A stretch of DNA of 64,000 nt from Acidimicrobiia bacterium (GTDB taxonomy: Bacteria; Actinomycetota; Acidimicrobiia; Spongiisociales; Spongiisociaceae), in NCBI GenBank assembly GCA_009841105.1, contig VXMM01000002.1, forward strand, positions 1 through 64,000, in the 5' to 3' direction. This document shows, in pieces, positions 18,662 to 26,979 of the stretch. Made by a program: the position numbers and the translations under genes. A model generated the notes under the pieces. It was not told the origin of the DNA. It saw only the letters and a program-made list of their open reading frames with translations, and ran no database searches. Position 1 is the stretch's first letter. Each line of letters opens with the position of its first letter.

Positions 18662-19558
18662 TCATCGCGAGCCGAGCATCTCGCCGACCATGCTGACGGA
18701 AGCCGTGGCCCTGGGGCTCCACCTCGTGAACCGCTTGGCGGCGGCGCGGAGCAGGAAGTCGCTCAGTATCGCCAGCGCGGCGAAGATGAAGACGATCACC
18801 AGTATTCCGGCGTTGTCCAGGTACCGGCTTCTCCCGATCATCAGCCAACCAAGACCGACGCCGGCGCCCATGAACTCGGCCGCCACCACCAGACCCCAGG
18901 ACACCACTACCGCCAAGCGGAAGCCGGCCATCATGTGGGGGAGGATGGCGGGGACCACCACCGTCCGGTAGATGTGGAACCGCGATGCCCCGGCGGTCAG
19001 GGAGGCTCTGACGTATATGTGGGGCACGTTGCGAACCGCCTCGGTGACCTGGATGGTCAGGATCAGGAACACCCCGAAGGCGATCAGGGCGACCCCGGTG
19101 GAGGGGTCGGAACCGAACCACAGCAAGAACAACGGAAGAAGAGCTAGCAGCGGGGTGGGACGGATGGCGTCCAGGGTGAATTCCAGGAGGTCGCGCATCA
19201 AGCGGCTGTACCCGAAAGCGAGCCCCACCAACAGGCCCGGGGGGGTGCCGATCGCCAACCCGAGCAGCACCATCCGGGTGCTTATCCAGGTCGCCTCGTA
19301 GACGCCGTCGGCGAAGGGAACCCTCTTGCCGGCCAGGTAGTGGAACCCCGTACTGAAGACTTCGATCAACCGCTGCGGTGGGGGCAGGTATTCCGGACCT
19401 ATCCATCCGGCGTTGGTGACCGCGTACCAGACGACCAGCACCCCTAGTGGAACGAGCAGGGCCCGGACGATCGAACGGAAACGAGTGCCGCCGAGTACCT
19501 TCTGGTCCCCTAGCACCAGCCCGGGCCGGGCCGTCGTCCGCCGACGTCTCAGTCTCAT
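18662..19558 (-). CDS. ABC transporter permease (NitT/TauT type), subunit B
   Basis: About 298 residues with some six hydrophobic segments (for example ALLVPLGVLVVWYAVTNAG and LLALLPLFLLWFG). The cytoplasmic EAA-type loop around LTAGASRFHIYRTVVVPA couples to the ATPase. It closely resembles the adjacent upstream permease: both share the ASRFHIYRTVVVP block and an AEFMG segment, evidence of tandem duplication. The start is the ATG 7 nt after the stop of the upstream permease; an in-frame GTG further up would overlap it. Confidence 0.9.
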   Translation of the reverse strand: MRLRRRRTTARPGLVLGDQKVLGGTRFRSIVRALLVPLGVLVVWYAVTNAGWIGPEYLPPPQRLIEVFSTGFHYLAGKRVPFADGVYEATWISTRMVLLGLAIGTPPGLLVGLAFGYSRLMRDLLEFTLDAIRPTPLLALLPLFLLWFGSDPSTGVALIAFGVFLILTIQVTEAVRNVPHIYVRASLTAGASRFHIYRTVVVPAILPHMMAGFRLAVVVSWGLVVAAEFMGAGVGLGWLMIGRSRYLDNAGILVIVFIFAALAILSDFLLRAAAKRFTRWSPRATASVSMVGEMLGSR

Positions 19559-19565
19559 CGGCCGC

Positions 19566-20438
19566 TCACCTCGTACCCAAGACCTCGGCGACCAGACCAC
19601 CGCCGCTGGATCGCTGCGCCCACCTGATACTTCGCTTGATCAAGGCTCTCAGGAGGAAGTCCGAGCCTATCGCCAGCAGCGCGAAGATGATCACCATGGC
19701 GATGATGCGGGCGGAGTCGAGGTTGACCAGTCCTGCCAGCATCAGGAAGCCGAGACCCTGAACCGACCCCATGAACTCGGCCGCCACGTCCAGCCCCCAT
19801 GCTGCCATCACCGCCAACCTCAGGCCGGCCAGTATGTGGGGGATGATCGACGGGACAACCACCGTACGGTAGATGTGGAACCGGGACGCCCCCGTGGTCA
19901 GAGCGGCCTGCACGTGAATATGGAGGACGTTGCGAACCGCCTCGGTGGTCTGGATGGTCAGGATCAGCATCACACCCAGGGTGACCAGGGCGATCTGGGG
20001 CCGCATCCCTATGCCGAACCAAAGCAGGAACAGCGGTATCAGCGCGAAGATCGGAACCACGCGCAACGCGTCAAACGAGAACTCCAACAGGTCCCGCGCC
20101 CACCGGCTGTACCCGAATACCAGACCGAAGCCGAGGCCTGCCAACCCACCCACGATTATGCCGGTCAGCACCATCTGCAGGGTGATCCAGAAGGCGCCCG
20201 GAATCAGATCCCCGATCGCCCACCACACGGAGAACAGCTTCTGGGGTGTCGGAAGGAGGATCGGCTTGATCAGACCGAGGTTGGTGATAGCGGCCCAGAT
20301 CAAGAGGGCCAGCACCGGGAGGAACAGTGCCCGTACGATCCGGCTGACACGCCCCGGCCTGCGCATCCAGGTGAGGGCTCGATCCGCCAAGTTGCCAACG
20401 AAACGTCGACCGATTCGGCTTCTGTCTGGTCCGACCAT
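19566..20438 (-). CDS. ABC transporter permease (NitT/TauT type), subunit A
   Basis: 290-residue membrane protein, first gene of the minus-strand transporter operon. It has about six transmembrane segments, starting at ALFLPVLALLIWAAITNLG, and the EAA-type loop LTTGASRFHIYRTVVVPS. Paralogue of the downstream permease. NitT/TauT importers usually have one permease forming a homodimer; the tandem pair suggests a heterodimer here. The 167-nt gap to the divergent lipoprotein gene should hold the operon promoter. The likely binding-protein partner is at 23914-25203. Confidence 0.9.
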   Translation of the reverse strand: MVGPDRSRIGRRFVGNLADRALTWMRRPGRVSRIVRALFLPVLALLIWAAITNLGLIKPILLPTPQKLFSVWWAIGDLIPGAFWITLQMVLTGIIVGGLAGLGFGLVFGYSRWARDLLEFSFDALRVVPIFALIPLFLLWFGIGMRPQIALVTLGVMLILTIQTTEAVRNVLHIHVQAALTTGASRFHIYRTVVVPSIIPHILAGLRLAVMAAWGLDVAAEFMGSVQGLGFLMLAGLVNLDSARIIAMVIIFALLAIGSDFLLRALIKRSIRWAQRSSGGGLVAEVLGTR

Positions 20439-20605
20439 TCGTCGTATCCTCGTCTCGACAGCCCGATCTGAGGTGCCTGCCTACCGGATGGCCGCAGGAT
20501 ACACACGAGGGTATCGAGACGACGGAGCGCTCGTAGAACTCCCCCGGCCCGTCCTTCCACACACCCCGGGGCCTACAATGGCTCAGGCCACCAAGGAGCG
20601 TGAGC

Positions 20606-21112
20606 GTGCGGTTTCGAGACTTGCCGGTGTGCTTGGTTGCCGCGGCCCTTCTCTTCGCAGCTTGTGGCGGGGGCGAAGAGGGTGGTGGCGCCGGCGAATC
20701 GGAAACGACCGTATCCACGTTCGGACAGTTCGCGGATCGGGCCGACTTGCCCACCGTGGTGTACGACGGAGAGGCCTGCACCTACATCGGTCCGGAGACC
20801 GTCGCTCCCGGCCCGGTCCGGATGACGCTGGACAACCGGAGCGACACGCGGGCCCGCATTGACATCCTCCGCTTCCCCGAGGGCAGGACCTTCGAGGATC
20901 TGGTCGCCTACGTCGACAGCGGCGAAGCGGCGGCCAACCAGGACTCGCCGGACTGGGTGGATCAGACCCGCAAGATTCGCGCACCCGCCAACCAGTTGAT
21001 GGGGGCCAACCGCACCCTGTTCGACAACACCTACGGCATTCTCTGCTACATAGGAGAAGCGGAACCCTTCGAGATCCAGGCGGTCGCCACCTTCGAAGTG
21101 TTGGAGGAATAG
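20606..21112 (+). CDS. Small exported lipoprotein of unknown function
   Basis: 168 residues. The N-terminus RFRDLPVCLVAAALLFAAC is a lipoprotein signal with an FAAC lipobox, followed by a Gly/Glu-rich linker. The mature part (DLPTVVYDGEACTYIGPETV onward) looks all-beta, with two Cys (ACTYIG and LCYIG) that could form a disulfide. I do not recognise the family. It should be anchored to the outer face of the membrane. GTG at 20606 is chosen because AAGGAG at 20593-20598 then has a 7-nt spacer; the GTG at 20600 would leave only 1 nt. Confidence 0.7.
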   Translation: MRFRDLPVCLVAAALLFAACGGGEEGGGAGESETTVSTFGQFADRADLPTVVYDGEACTYIGPETVAPGPVRMTLDNRSDTRARIDILRFPEGRTFEDLVAYVDSGEAAANQDSPDWVDQTRKIRAPANQLMGANRTLFDNTYGILCYIGEAEPFEIQAVATFEVLEE

Positions 21113-21152
21113 CCGGCCGGCCGCCGAGTGGTCAACGGATCACGCCACAAGC

Positions 21153-21572
21153 CTACGGGCGTACTGTGAATGCTTTCCTTCGCTGGGGACCGTAGCGGTA
21201 TACGCGGAAGTCGGTGTCCAGAGCAAGCGCGTCGGCGATGCCGAGGCGTTCCATGAGCGCCCAACCGGTGCGGTCGGTCAAGGAGAAGGCCTGATCGGGG
21301 AAGACCTCCAGAACGTCGGAGGCCGCTTTCAGATCGTCATCGGTCGTGCACTCGACACGGGCGATACCCCCCGTTATCGAAGAAACGATGCGATCGGCAG
21401 CGTGATGGTTGACTCGTGCGTTGACCAGGTTCCACAGCTCTGTGAGCACCACATCGCTGGTTACCAGTGTCCCGGCATTCTCCCTGAGCAACGAACGGGC
21501 AGCCTGGGTGTGCGCGTCACCGTCGGCGGCGGCGGCGTACCAGATGCTGGTGTCGACGAACACCGGAGGCAA
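21153..21572 (-). CDS. PIN-domain toxin (VapC-like)
   Basis: 139-residue PIN nuclease. The acidic metal-binding residues are Asp in VFVDTSIWY, Glu in LTELWNL, and the Asp cluster in SLTDRTGWALMERLGIADALALD. Members cleave tRNA, rRNA or mRNA and are neutralised by a co-encoded antitoxin. It begins 3 nt after the antitoxin stop, the usual VapB-VapC order. The start may be TTG (as given) or the GTG three codons in (VFVDTS); neither has a strong ribosome site, so coupling to the antitoxin is likely. Confidence 0.88.
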   Translation of the reverse strand: MPPVFVDTSIWYAAAADGDAHTQAARSLLRENAGTLVTSDVVLTELWNLVNARVNHHAADRIVSSITGGIARVECTTDDDLKAASDVLEVFPDQAFSLTDRTGWALMERLGIADALALDTDFRVYRYGPQRRKAFTVRP

Positions 21573-21575
21573 CGG

Positions 21576-21824
21576 TCAGATACCCTTGGCTTGAAACTGC
21601 TTGTCGATTGCCTCGCTGATCATTGCTTGCTTACCGTCGGCGATTCTTGATCCGCCACAGTCGAACAGTCCGAAGATGGCGGACGGGTCGCTCACGGACG
21701 CCCCCTGCCCCAGGTCGCGAGCCACGAGACGCCGTATGTATTCGGACAGCGAGACCCCCTGGCGAGCCGCCTTCCGCTTAGCTTCGGCATGGTGGTGGTC
21801 CGGGAGCACGATCATCGTTCTCAT
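21576..21824 (-). CDS. Ribbon-helix-helix antitoxin (VapB-like)
   Basis: 82 residues. The N-terminal MRTMIVLPDHHHAEAKRKAA gives the DNA-binding beta-strand and first helix of a ribbon-helix-helix fold, and GVSLSEYIRRLVARDL the second helix. The C-terminal part (FGLFDCGGSRIADG onward) is the likely toxin-binding tail. The first ATG directly abuts GGAAGG, so the ATG three codons later may be the real start. The pair probably autoregulates through the AT-richer stretch at 21825-21870. Confidence 0.82.
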   Translation of the reverse strand: MRTMIVLPDHHHAEAKRKAARQGVSLSEYIRRLVARDLGQGASVSDPSAIFGLFDCGGSRIADGKQAMISEAIDKQFQAKGI

Positions 21825-21996
21825 CCTTCCATCCTAGCATATTCAGCATGGCATAACTTATGCCGGTTCAGATGCCAGGGACATCGTGAGTGGTGGACGG
21901 TGGTGGGCACTCATCACACGTAGCCCATCCTCGGCAAGGTCGATCTCGTTTTCAAGACCCCCGAGCGTTATCACGAATACGAACCAGAACCACCAA

Positions 21997-23739
21997 TCAC
22001 CGGGGGATCACGGGGAGGGTGAGATGGCTTCGGTACCGAGCATCGTGGTACACGGTCTGGCGGGCTGACCGGAAACCGGCCTCGCGACCGATGTCGCCTC
22101 CCAGGTTGGTGTTGCGGTCGAAGCGGGGGAAGTTGCTGCTCGACACTTCGACACGGATCCGGTGCCCCGCTTTGAACACCCACGAGACTTCCCACAGATC
22201 GATCCGGTACTCGTAAACCTGTCCGGGTTCGATCAGGGAGGGGGACTGGCGGCTCTCCCGGCACCTCGCCCTCACGATCCCTTCGGTGACGTTGATGGCC
22301 CGGCCGTCGGGGAACACATCTACCAGCGTGGCGGTGAAGTCGGTGTCGGGCGCCGACGAGGCGGCGAACAGGACCGCCGCGACCCGGCCGGTGCATTCGA
22401 GGTCGGACGGGAGCAGATCGCCGGTATACACCAGCACGTCGGACCGCTCCTCGACCGTCGACCGATCACGGGGTCCGCTCTGGTCCACGTAGGCAACCTG
22501 GCCGCCCATCGTGGGAACCGGGTCGGAAGGGTCATACACGTACGTGTCGGGCGGCTGATCGCCGACCGGTGGTTCCCAACCGAGGCTTCCGTCTCCGTGC
22601 CGCGTGTTCGCGGATCCTTGCCCATGCAGGAACAAATCCCGGTACTCGGTGCGCGCCAGCGGCCACTCGTACTCCCCCCGCCACACGTTGTCACCGCACA
22701 CGAAGAGTTGGAGGGGCGCCTCTTCGTCGACCCCGGTGGCGATCCCCTTGAGGCGCTGGTCGTACCAGTGGCGGTGCAAGGCGAAGATGTCTAGTTCGGC
22801 ATCCGGACCGAACTGGACATCCTGGCCCCAGTCGGCCACCCCGATACGGGTGTGGGTCCAGGGACCGCACATGATCTTGGTCCTGGCCCGAGCCTCAGGC
22901 CGGGCGTCTCTTGTCCAGTTCTCGAACGCCTCGAACATATGACGCACCGTGCAATCCCACCATCCGGTCAGGAAGTAGGCGGGCGCCTCGATCGTTCCGT
23001 ACCGGCCGTTCACGATCCGCCTCTCCCAGTAGGCGTCGTAGGTCTGGTGGTCGAGGAGCTCCTTCCATATCGTCACGTCGTCGTACTCGTCGAACGCCGA
23101 ATAGAGAGGCATCCGCTCGTAGAGGTAAGAGAGGTCGCCCGGGGGGTCGCCGGCCTTGCCGCCACCCACGCCCATCGTCCCACCAGGTAGGCCGGCCAGC
23201 ATGGCCATACCTTGCGCGTGGCTGGTGCGCCGACCGATCTGGAGGAAGTGGCTGGCCTGCTGCATCAGGAAGGCTCCCTGCTGCCAGAACATGTCGTAAC
23301 CGTCCGGCGTGGCCGCGATCGGCAGGATGGCCTTGAGTCCCTCCGAGGCCAGGGGGGCGGGATGCATCTGGGTGAAGCCCAGGTAGGAGATACCGAACAT
23401 GCCGACGTTCCCGTCGCACCACGGTTGGCGGATCAGCCACTCCACGGTGTCGTGGCCGTCCTCGTCCTGGACGTATACCTCCCAGACCCCGTCGGAGTCG
23501 TAGCGCCCCCGGCAGTCCTGGATGACGACCGCATAGCCGTCCTCCATGAAGCGTTCTCCCCAGCCTACGTAGCCGTTCGGGCGCGCCCCGTCGGTCTCGG
23601 GATAGCTCTCCTTGCTGTAGATGGTCCTGGTCAGAAGGACGGGAAACTGATCCCCCTCCGGCGGCAGGTACACATCGGCCGACAGCAGGGTCCCATCCCG
23701 CATCGGTACCCGCACATCGAGCATGATCCTCTGTCTCAT
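21997..23739 (-). CDS. CocE/NonD-family hydrolase, copy 1
   Basis: 580-residue alpha/beta hydrolase of the X-Pro dipeptidyl-peptidase (S15)/cocaine esterase family. The nucleophile Ser is in MFGISYLGFTQ (GxSYxG). The N-terminal MLDVRVPMRDGTLLSADVYLP and the C-terminal jelly-roll (FKAGHRIRVEVSSSNFPRFD) are both present, so it is full length. These enzymes hydrolyse esters, amides or acyl peptides. No clear signal peptide is seen, so it is probably cytosolic. It is divergent from the ABC binding-protein gene and paralogous to the hydrolase at 28.0 kb. Confidence 0.9.
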   Translation of the reverse strand: MRQRIMLDVRVPMRDGTLLSADVYLPPEGDQFPVLLTRTIYSKESYPETDGARPNGYVGWGERFMEDGYAVVIQDCRGRYDSDGVWEVYVQDEDGHDTVEWLIRQPWCDGNVGMFGISYLGFTQMHPAPLASEGLKAILPIAATPDGYDMFWQQGAFLMQQASHFLQIGRRTSHAQGMAMLAGLPGGTMGVGGGKAGDPPGDLSYLYERMPLYSAFDEYDDVTIWKELLDHQTYDAYWERRIVNGRYGTIEAPAYFLTGWWDCTVRHMFEAFENWTRDARPEARARTKIMCGPWTHTRIGVADWGQDVQFGPDAELDIFALHRHWYDQRLKGIATGVDEEAPLQLFVCGDNVWRGEYEWPLARTEYRDLFLHGQGSANTRHGDGSLGWEPPVGDQPPDTYVYDPSDPVPTMGGQVAYVDQSGPRDRSTVEERSDVLVYTGDLLPSDLECTGRVAAVLFAASSAPDTDFTATLVDVFPDGRAINVTEGIVRARCRESRQSPSLIEPGQVYEYRIDLWEVSWVFKAGHRIRVEVSSSNFPRFDRNTNLGGDIGREAGFRSARQTVYHDARYRSHLTLPVIPR

Positions 23740-23819
23740 GTCACCTCCCGCGAGTTCTCGTGGTCGAGGCTGATCTTCCCGAACGGAGTCAATTCACCGT
23801 GCCAGGCGCCGACTAGCTG

Positions 23820-23850
23820 TTGACACGCCGCGCCTCTCTAAGCATCATAA
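23820..23850 (+). promoter_or_regulatory. Putative promoter of the ABC binding-protein gene
   Basis: A perfect -35 hexamer TTGACA stands at 23820-23825. Possible -10 boxes are CATCAT at 23843 (17-nt spacer) or TCATAA at 23845 (19 nt); both are weak. It lies about 65-90 nt before the ATG in a divergent gap and points the right way. Confidence 0.4.
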
Positions 23851-23913
23851 GCCCAAGCGGGCGGTGATCGACGGGCGAGAGACGCGCGGGCCGTCCAAAC
23901 CAAGGGAGGGAAT

Positions 23914-25203
23914 ATGAGCAATCGCTGGTGGAAAGGAACACTCCTTCTAGCCATCCTGGCGATGTTGGCAATCGCCTGCGGTGACGCCGAGGAGGAGGCC
24001 CCCACGACCACTCAGGCCCCCACGACCACTCAGGCCCCGACCACGACGGCTGCCATGGTCGAAGAGGAACCCATGGTAGATCTGAGCGTTCCACCCGACG
24101 AGCCCAAGGGCGGCTTGATCCGGATCGGTGCTACCCCGTCCTACGACGACCGTCTCTGGTCGTATGCGGCATCGATCGGGATGGACACTCGGATCGGTCT
24201 TGACCTGGAGATCATCCCGTTCGTGAGCATCCCGTACACGCAGTTGCAGACCGACGAGATCGACATGCTGTTCTCGTGCCAGATCTGCTACGGGACGATC
24301 ATCGGTGAGTTCCCCGAATACCGGAACTACCTGATAACCAACCAGTACCAGGGCTTCGTGCTTATCGGCAGGGCCGGCGAGACTGTGGTCTACGAGGAGG
24401 CGCTCGAGCGATTGGGCGACGAGGCGGCCGCCAAGGCGGAACTGGCCGAGTCCATGCGGGGCAGGGAGTTCGTCAAGACCGAGGGGTTCCCCACCACCTT
24501 CGAGCGGGGGCTGCTGGAGAACATCGGGCTGAACTTCGACCCCGACAATGTGGACGACCAGGACGTGGTCTTCAAGTATTACCCGACCATGGAGGCGATG
24601 AACTTCGGCTACCTGAGCGGCGAGGCGGACTACTACACCGGCAACCTCTCCGCCCAGGCCAGGATGCTCTACTCCGAGGAACTGGCAGGCGAGTACGTCG
24701 TTGCGGCGCCGCTCGAGCTGTTCGGCGCCTCGGCGATCCTGTACTCGACCGAGGGCGTGCGGGCCGACTGGCTCGAGGAGAACCCCGAGACGGTGCTCCG
24801 TTCCCTGGCCATCTGGTACCGGGCCTCGCGTTATCTCGACGCGTACCCCGAGATCGTGGGCGAGTTCGTCGGCGAGGAGGCCAAGGACCAGACCGGCGGC
24901 ACCAGCCTGGGCGGGTTCGTGACCTCCAGGATCATGACCGAGCTCAACTACTTCCCGCTGCTCGACGACGCCAAGGACTACATGTTCACGCCGGGTGAGA
25001 CCACCTACTTCGGCAACGTAGTGGCCGACAGCTTCGCGTCCGGACGTGAGGAAGGCTATATCGCCGAAGGCGTTGACTGGCAGGACCACGAGGTCCAGGA
25101 AGTCTGGTTCAACCGCCTCCTCGAGCGTGAGGACCTGGTCGCCTGGATCAACGCGCCGCTAGGAACCGGCGTGGGCCCCAACGGCGACGAGCCCCAGGGC
25201 TAA
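23914..25203 (+). CDS. ABC transporter substrate-binding lipoprotein (NitT/TauT type)
   Basis: 429 residues. The signal peptide (LLLAILAMLAIAC) ends in an IAC lipobox Cys, followed by a TTTQAP-repeat linker encoded by an 18-bp tandem repeat at 23998-24033. The mature part (IRIGATPSYDDRLW; FEIIP-type strand LDLEIIPF; helix-turn WYRASRYLDAYPEIVGEF) fits the periplasmic-binding fold of nitrate/taurine/aliphatic-sulfonate importers. A clear AGGGAGGG site precedes the ATG. No permease is adjacent; the two permeases and the ATPase at 13.9-20.4 kb are the natural partners. Ligand unknown. Confidence 0.9.
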   Translation: MSNRWWKGTLLLAILAMLAIACGDAEEEAPTTTQAPTTTQAPTTTAAMVEEEPMVDLSVPPDEPKGGLIRIGATPSYDDRLWSYAASIGMDTRIGLDLEIIPFVSIPYTQLQTDEIDMLFSCQICYGTIIGEFPEYRNYLITNQYQGFVLIGRAGETVVYEEALERLGDEAAAKAELAESMRGREFVKTEGFPTTFERGLLENIGLNFDPDNVDDQDVVFKYYPTMEAMNFGYLSGEADYYTGNLSAQARMLYSEELAGEYVVAAPLELFGASAILYSTEGVRADWLEENPETVLRSLAIWYRASRYLDAYPEIVGEFVGEEAKDQTGGTSLGGFVTSRIMTELNYFPLLDDAKDYMFTPGETTYFGNVVADSFASGREEGYIAEGVDWQDHEVQEVWFNRLLEREDLVAWINAPLGTGVGPNGDEPQG

Positions 25204-25228
25204 CCCCTACAGCAATCGAGTTAACAGT

Positions 25229-25259
25229 GTGTGGCTCCCGGCCCGTCCGGGAGCCACAC
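25229..25259 (+). terminator. Strong hairpin terminator after the ABC binding-protein gene
   Basis: A perfect 13-bp GC-rich stem, GTGTGGCTCCCGG with CCGGGAGCCACAC, with a 5-nt loop CCCGT, 26 nt after the stop. No T-run follows, which is common for terminators in high-GC actinobacteria. Confidence 0.75.
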
Positions 25260-25331
25260 TCATCAAGAGGAAGGCTCCTGGCCCAATTTCATCCGGCCAT
25301 GTGTGGCTAAGCTGTTGTACTAGGTGATTAG

Positions 25332-25535
25332 ATGAAGCTAGCTGTTGTCGTCCATGAAGCGGAAGAAGGTGGCTACTGAGCACAGGTGCCGGCCATCCCC
25401 GGCTGTGCCACGCAGGCGGAGTCCTTCGAAGAGCTACTGATCAACTTGTACGAAGCGGTTGAGGGTTGCCTGTCGGTAGATGTGGATGTCGCTTCGGCTT
25501 CCCAAGAGGGCAGGATTATCGAAATCGCCGTATGA
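25332..25535 (+). pseudogene. Decayed HicB antitoxin gene
   Basis: The frame from the ATG reads KLAVVVHEAEEGGY, then TGA at 25377-25379, then AQVPAIPGCATQAESFEEL and on to a natural stop at 25533-25535. Family members have GYWAEVPxLPGC, so the stop sits exactly where Trp is expected (TGG to TGA). The rest of the frame is intact, so the inactivation looks recent. Its stop overlaps the hicA-like ATG (ATGA), keeping the original operon layout. Confidence 0.85.
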
Positions 25536-25737
25536 AGGCGGTGAGCGGGAAGCGGTTCTGCCGGCTACTGGAGCTCTAGGGCTGGCGCCTGGTACGAGTA
25601 CGAGGCAGCCACCACATCTATGGCAAAGCAGGTACGGGCATCCGGATCTCCGTGCCGGTACATGGAACACTGCTCTCAAAGTCGGCCTCCAGAGACATCT
25701 CATGAAGCTGGCGAACATCAGCGAGGCAGACCTCTAG
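25532..25737 (+). pseudogene. Decayed HicA toxin gene
   Basis: The frame reads MKAVSGKRFCRLLEL, TAG at 25577-25579, then GWRLVRVRGSHHIYG, with the HicA catalytic His in GSHH, and RISVPVHG. After VHG the family continuation (ALKVGLQRHLMKLANISEAD) is in another frame, so there is one frameshift near 25660-25670. Nonsense plus frameshift means no active toxin. Only the coding path is broken; the family signature remains readable end to end. Confidence 0.82.
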
Positions 25738-25852
25738 GAAGGGTGCTGAAGGTCCCGGGCAACGTCCCGCCAGACAAAGCTCCGTGTGTTCTCGAGTCAA
25801 CAATGGATTGTGTTCTGGGCCGGAGGGCGAGTTGCTGCGCGGGCGAACTCTC

Positions 25853-26962
25853 TCAGTACCCGCGGGCGTCGACGGGCCAGACCGCGTCCACCTCGCCGTT
25901 GCGGACACCGACCAGGTGGTCGTAGAGGTTGACGGTCGGGTCGCAGTTGACCGGTATCAGGCGGACCTGCTTGCCGAGGCCCGGTAGCGGTGGGCCGGAT
26001 GGGCCCAGCACGCCGTGTTCGTCGGCAAACCTCTTGTAGACGACCCCGCCGCCCATCACCTGAGGGAGGCCGTTGCCCAGGGAAATGGCCTTGAGGCCGG
26101 CGTCGACGATCGCGATGCCGGGACGCCGGCTCATCACGGTCGCCAGGACGTAGAGGCTCACTTCGAAGTCCCGGAAGGGCCCTCCCAACCGGTTCCGGTT
26201 GGCCAGGTAGTCAGCATCCATGAACACGTAGGTGCCCGGCTGGATCTCGTTGTAGACCTCGGAGGCCGCCTCGAGGTTGTAGGTTCCCGTCCCTCCGCCG
26301 CTGACCACCTTGCAGCTGATGCCATGGCGGCCCAGCAGGTCCACCGACTCCTGGACAAGTGAGGTGTTGCGCTCGGTGGCGGCCAGCCGGGATGGATGGT
26401 CCCTGATGTGCTGGGCAACCCCGTTATAGGCCTGTATCCCCGTGAACCGGAGCGACGGAGTGGCGTCCACCTGCTTGGCCAGGCGGAGCAACGGCTCGCC
26501 CGGCGGGACACCGGCGCGGTGCTCGGCGGTGTTCATCTCCACCATGACGCCGACCGACGATCCGGCCCGGTGGACCGCGTCGCCCAGGTCGTCGAGGTTG
26601 CCGGGATCATCCACGCACACGGTGATCGTGGCCTCACGGGCCAGGCGAGCCAGGCGGCGGAGCTTCCCGGCCCCGACCACCTCGTTGGCCACGAAGACAT
26701 CCCGGATACCGCCCCCCACCATGGCCTCCGCCTCCGAGACCGTCTGGACGCAGACCCCGACCGCGCCTCGCTCCAGCTGCATGCTTGCGATCGTGACGCT
26801 CTTGTGGGTCTTGACATGGGGCCGCAGGGCAACTCCCGCCGCTCGCGCCACCGCGGCCATACGATCGAGGTTCCGCTCCAGCGCTTCGAGATCCACCACC
26901 AGAGCCGGTGTGTCTAGGTCGGCTTCAGGCAGCCCCGGGGCTGGTCGCCAGGCTCCGGCCAT
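25853..26962 (-). CDS. DSD1-like PLP enzyme (D-threonine / 3-hydroxyaspartate aldolase or D-serine dehydratase family)
   Basis: 369 residues, PLP fold-type III. The Schiff-base lysine is in RPHVKTHKS near residue 50, and GGGTGTYNLEAASEV contributes to phosphate binding. These enzymes cleave or dehydrate D-3-hydroxy amino acids with a divalent metal bound near the C-terminus. In relatives I know the metal site is HCD or HxC in a motif like GHCDPTVNL; here it reads PVNCDPTVNLYD, with Asn in place of His (AAC for CAC). The enzyme may therefore be altered or inactive. It lies 17 nt downstream of the amidohydrolase gene and is probably co-transcribed with it. Confidence 0.85.
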   Translation of the reverse strand: MAGAWRPAPGLPEADLDTPALVVDLEALERNLDRMAAVARAAGVALRPHVKTHKSVTIASMQLERGAVGVCVQTVSEAEAMVGGGIRDVFVANEVVGAGKLRRLARLAREATITVCVDDPGNLDDLGDAVHRAGSSVGVMVEMNTAEHRAGVPPGEPLLRLAKQVDATPSLRFTGIQAYNGVAQHIRDHPSRLAATERNTSLVQESVDLLGRHGISCKVVSGGGTGTYNLEAASEVYNEIQPGTYVFMDADYLANRNRLGGPFRDFEVSLYVLATVMSRRPGIAIVDAGLKAISLGNGLPQVMGGGVVYKRFADEHGVLGPSGPPLPGLGKQVRLIPVNCDPTVNLYDHLVGVRNGEVDAVWPVDARGY

Positions 26963-26979
26963 CGGTCCCAGAGCCTCGA

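Noticed and set aside
23998-24033. 18-bp tandem repeat as a CRISPR or mobile-element trace
   Set aside because: Two copies only, in frame, encoding the Thr-rich lipoprotein linker.
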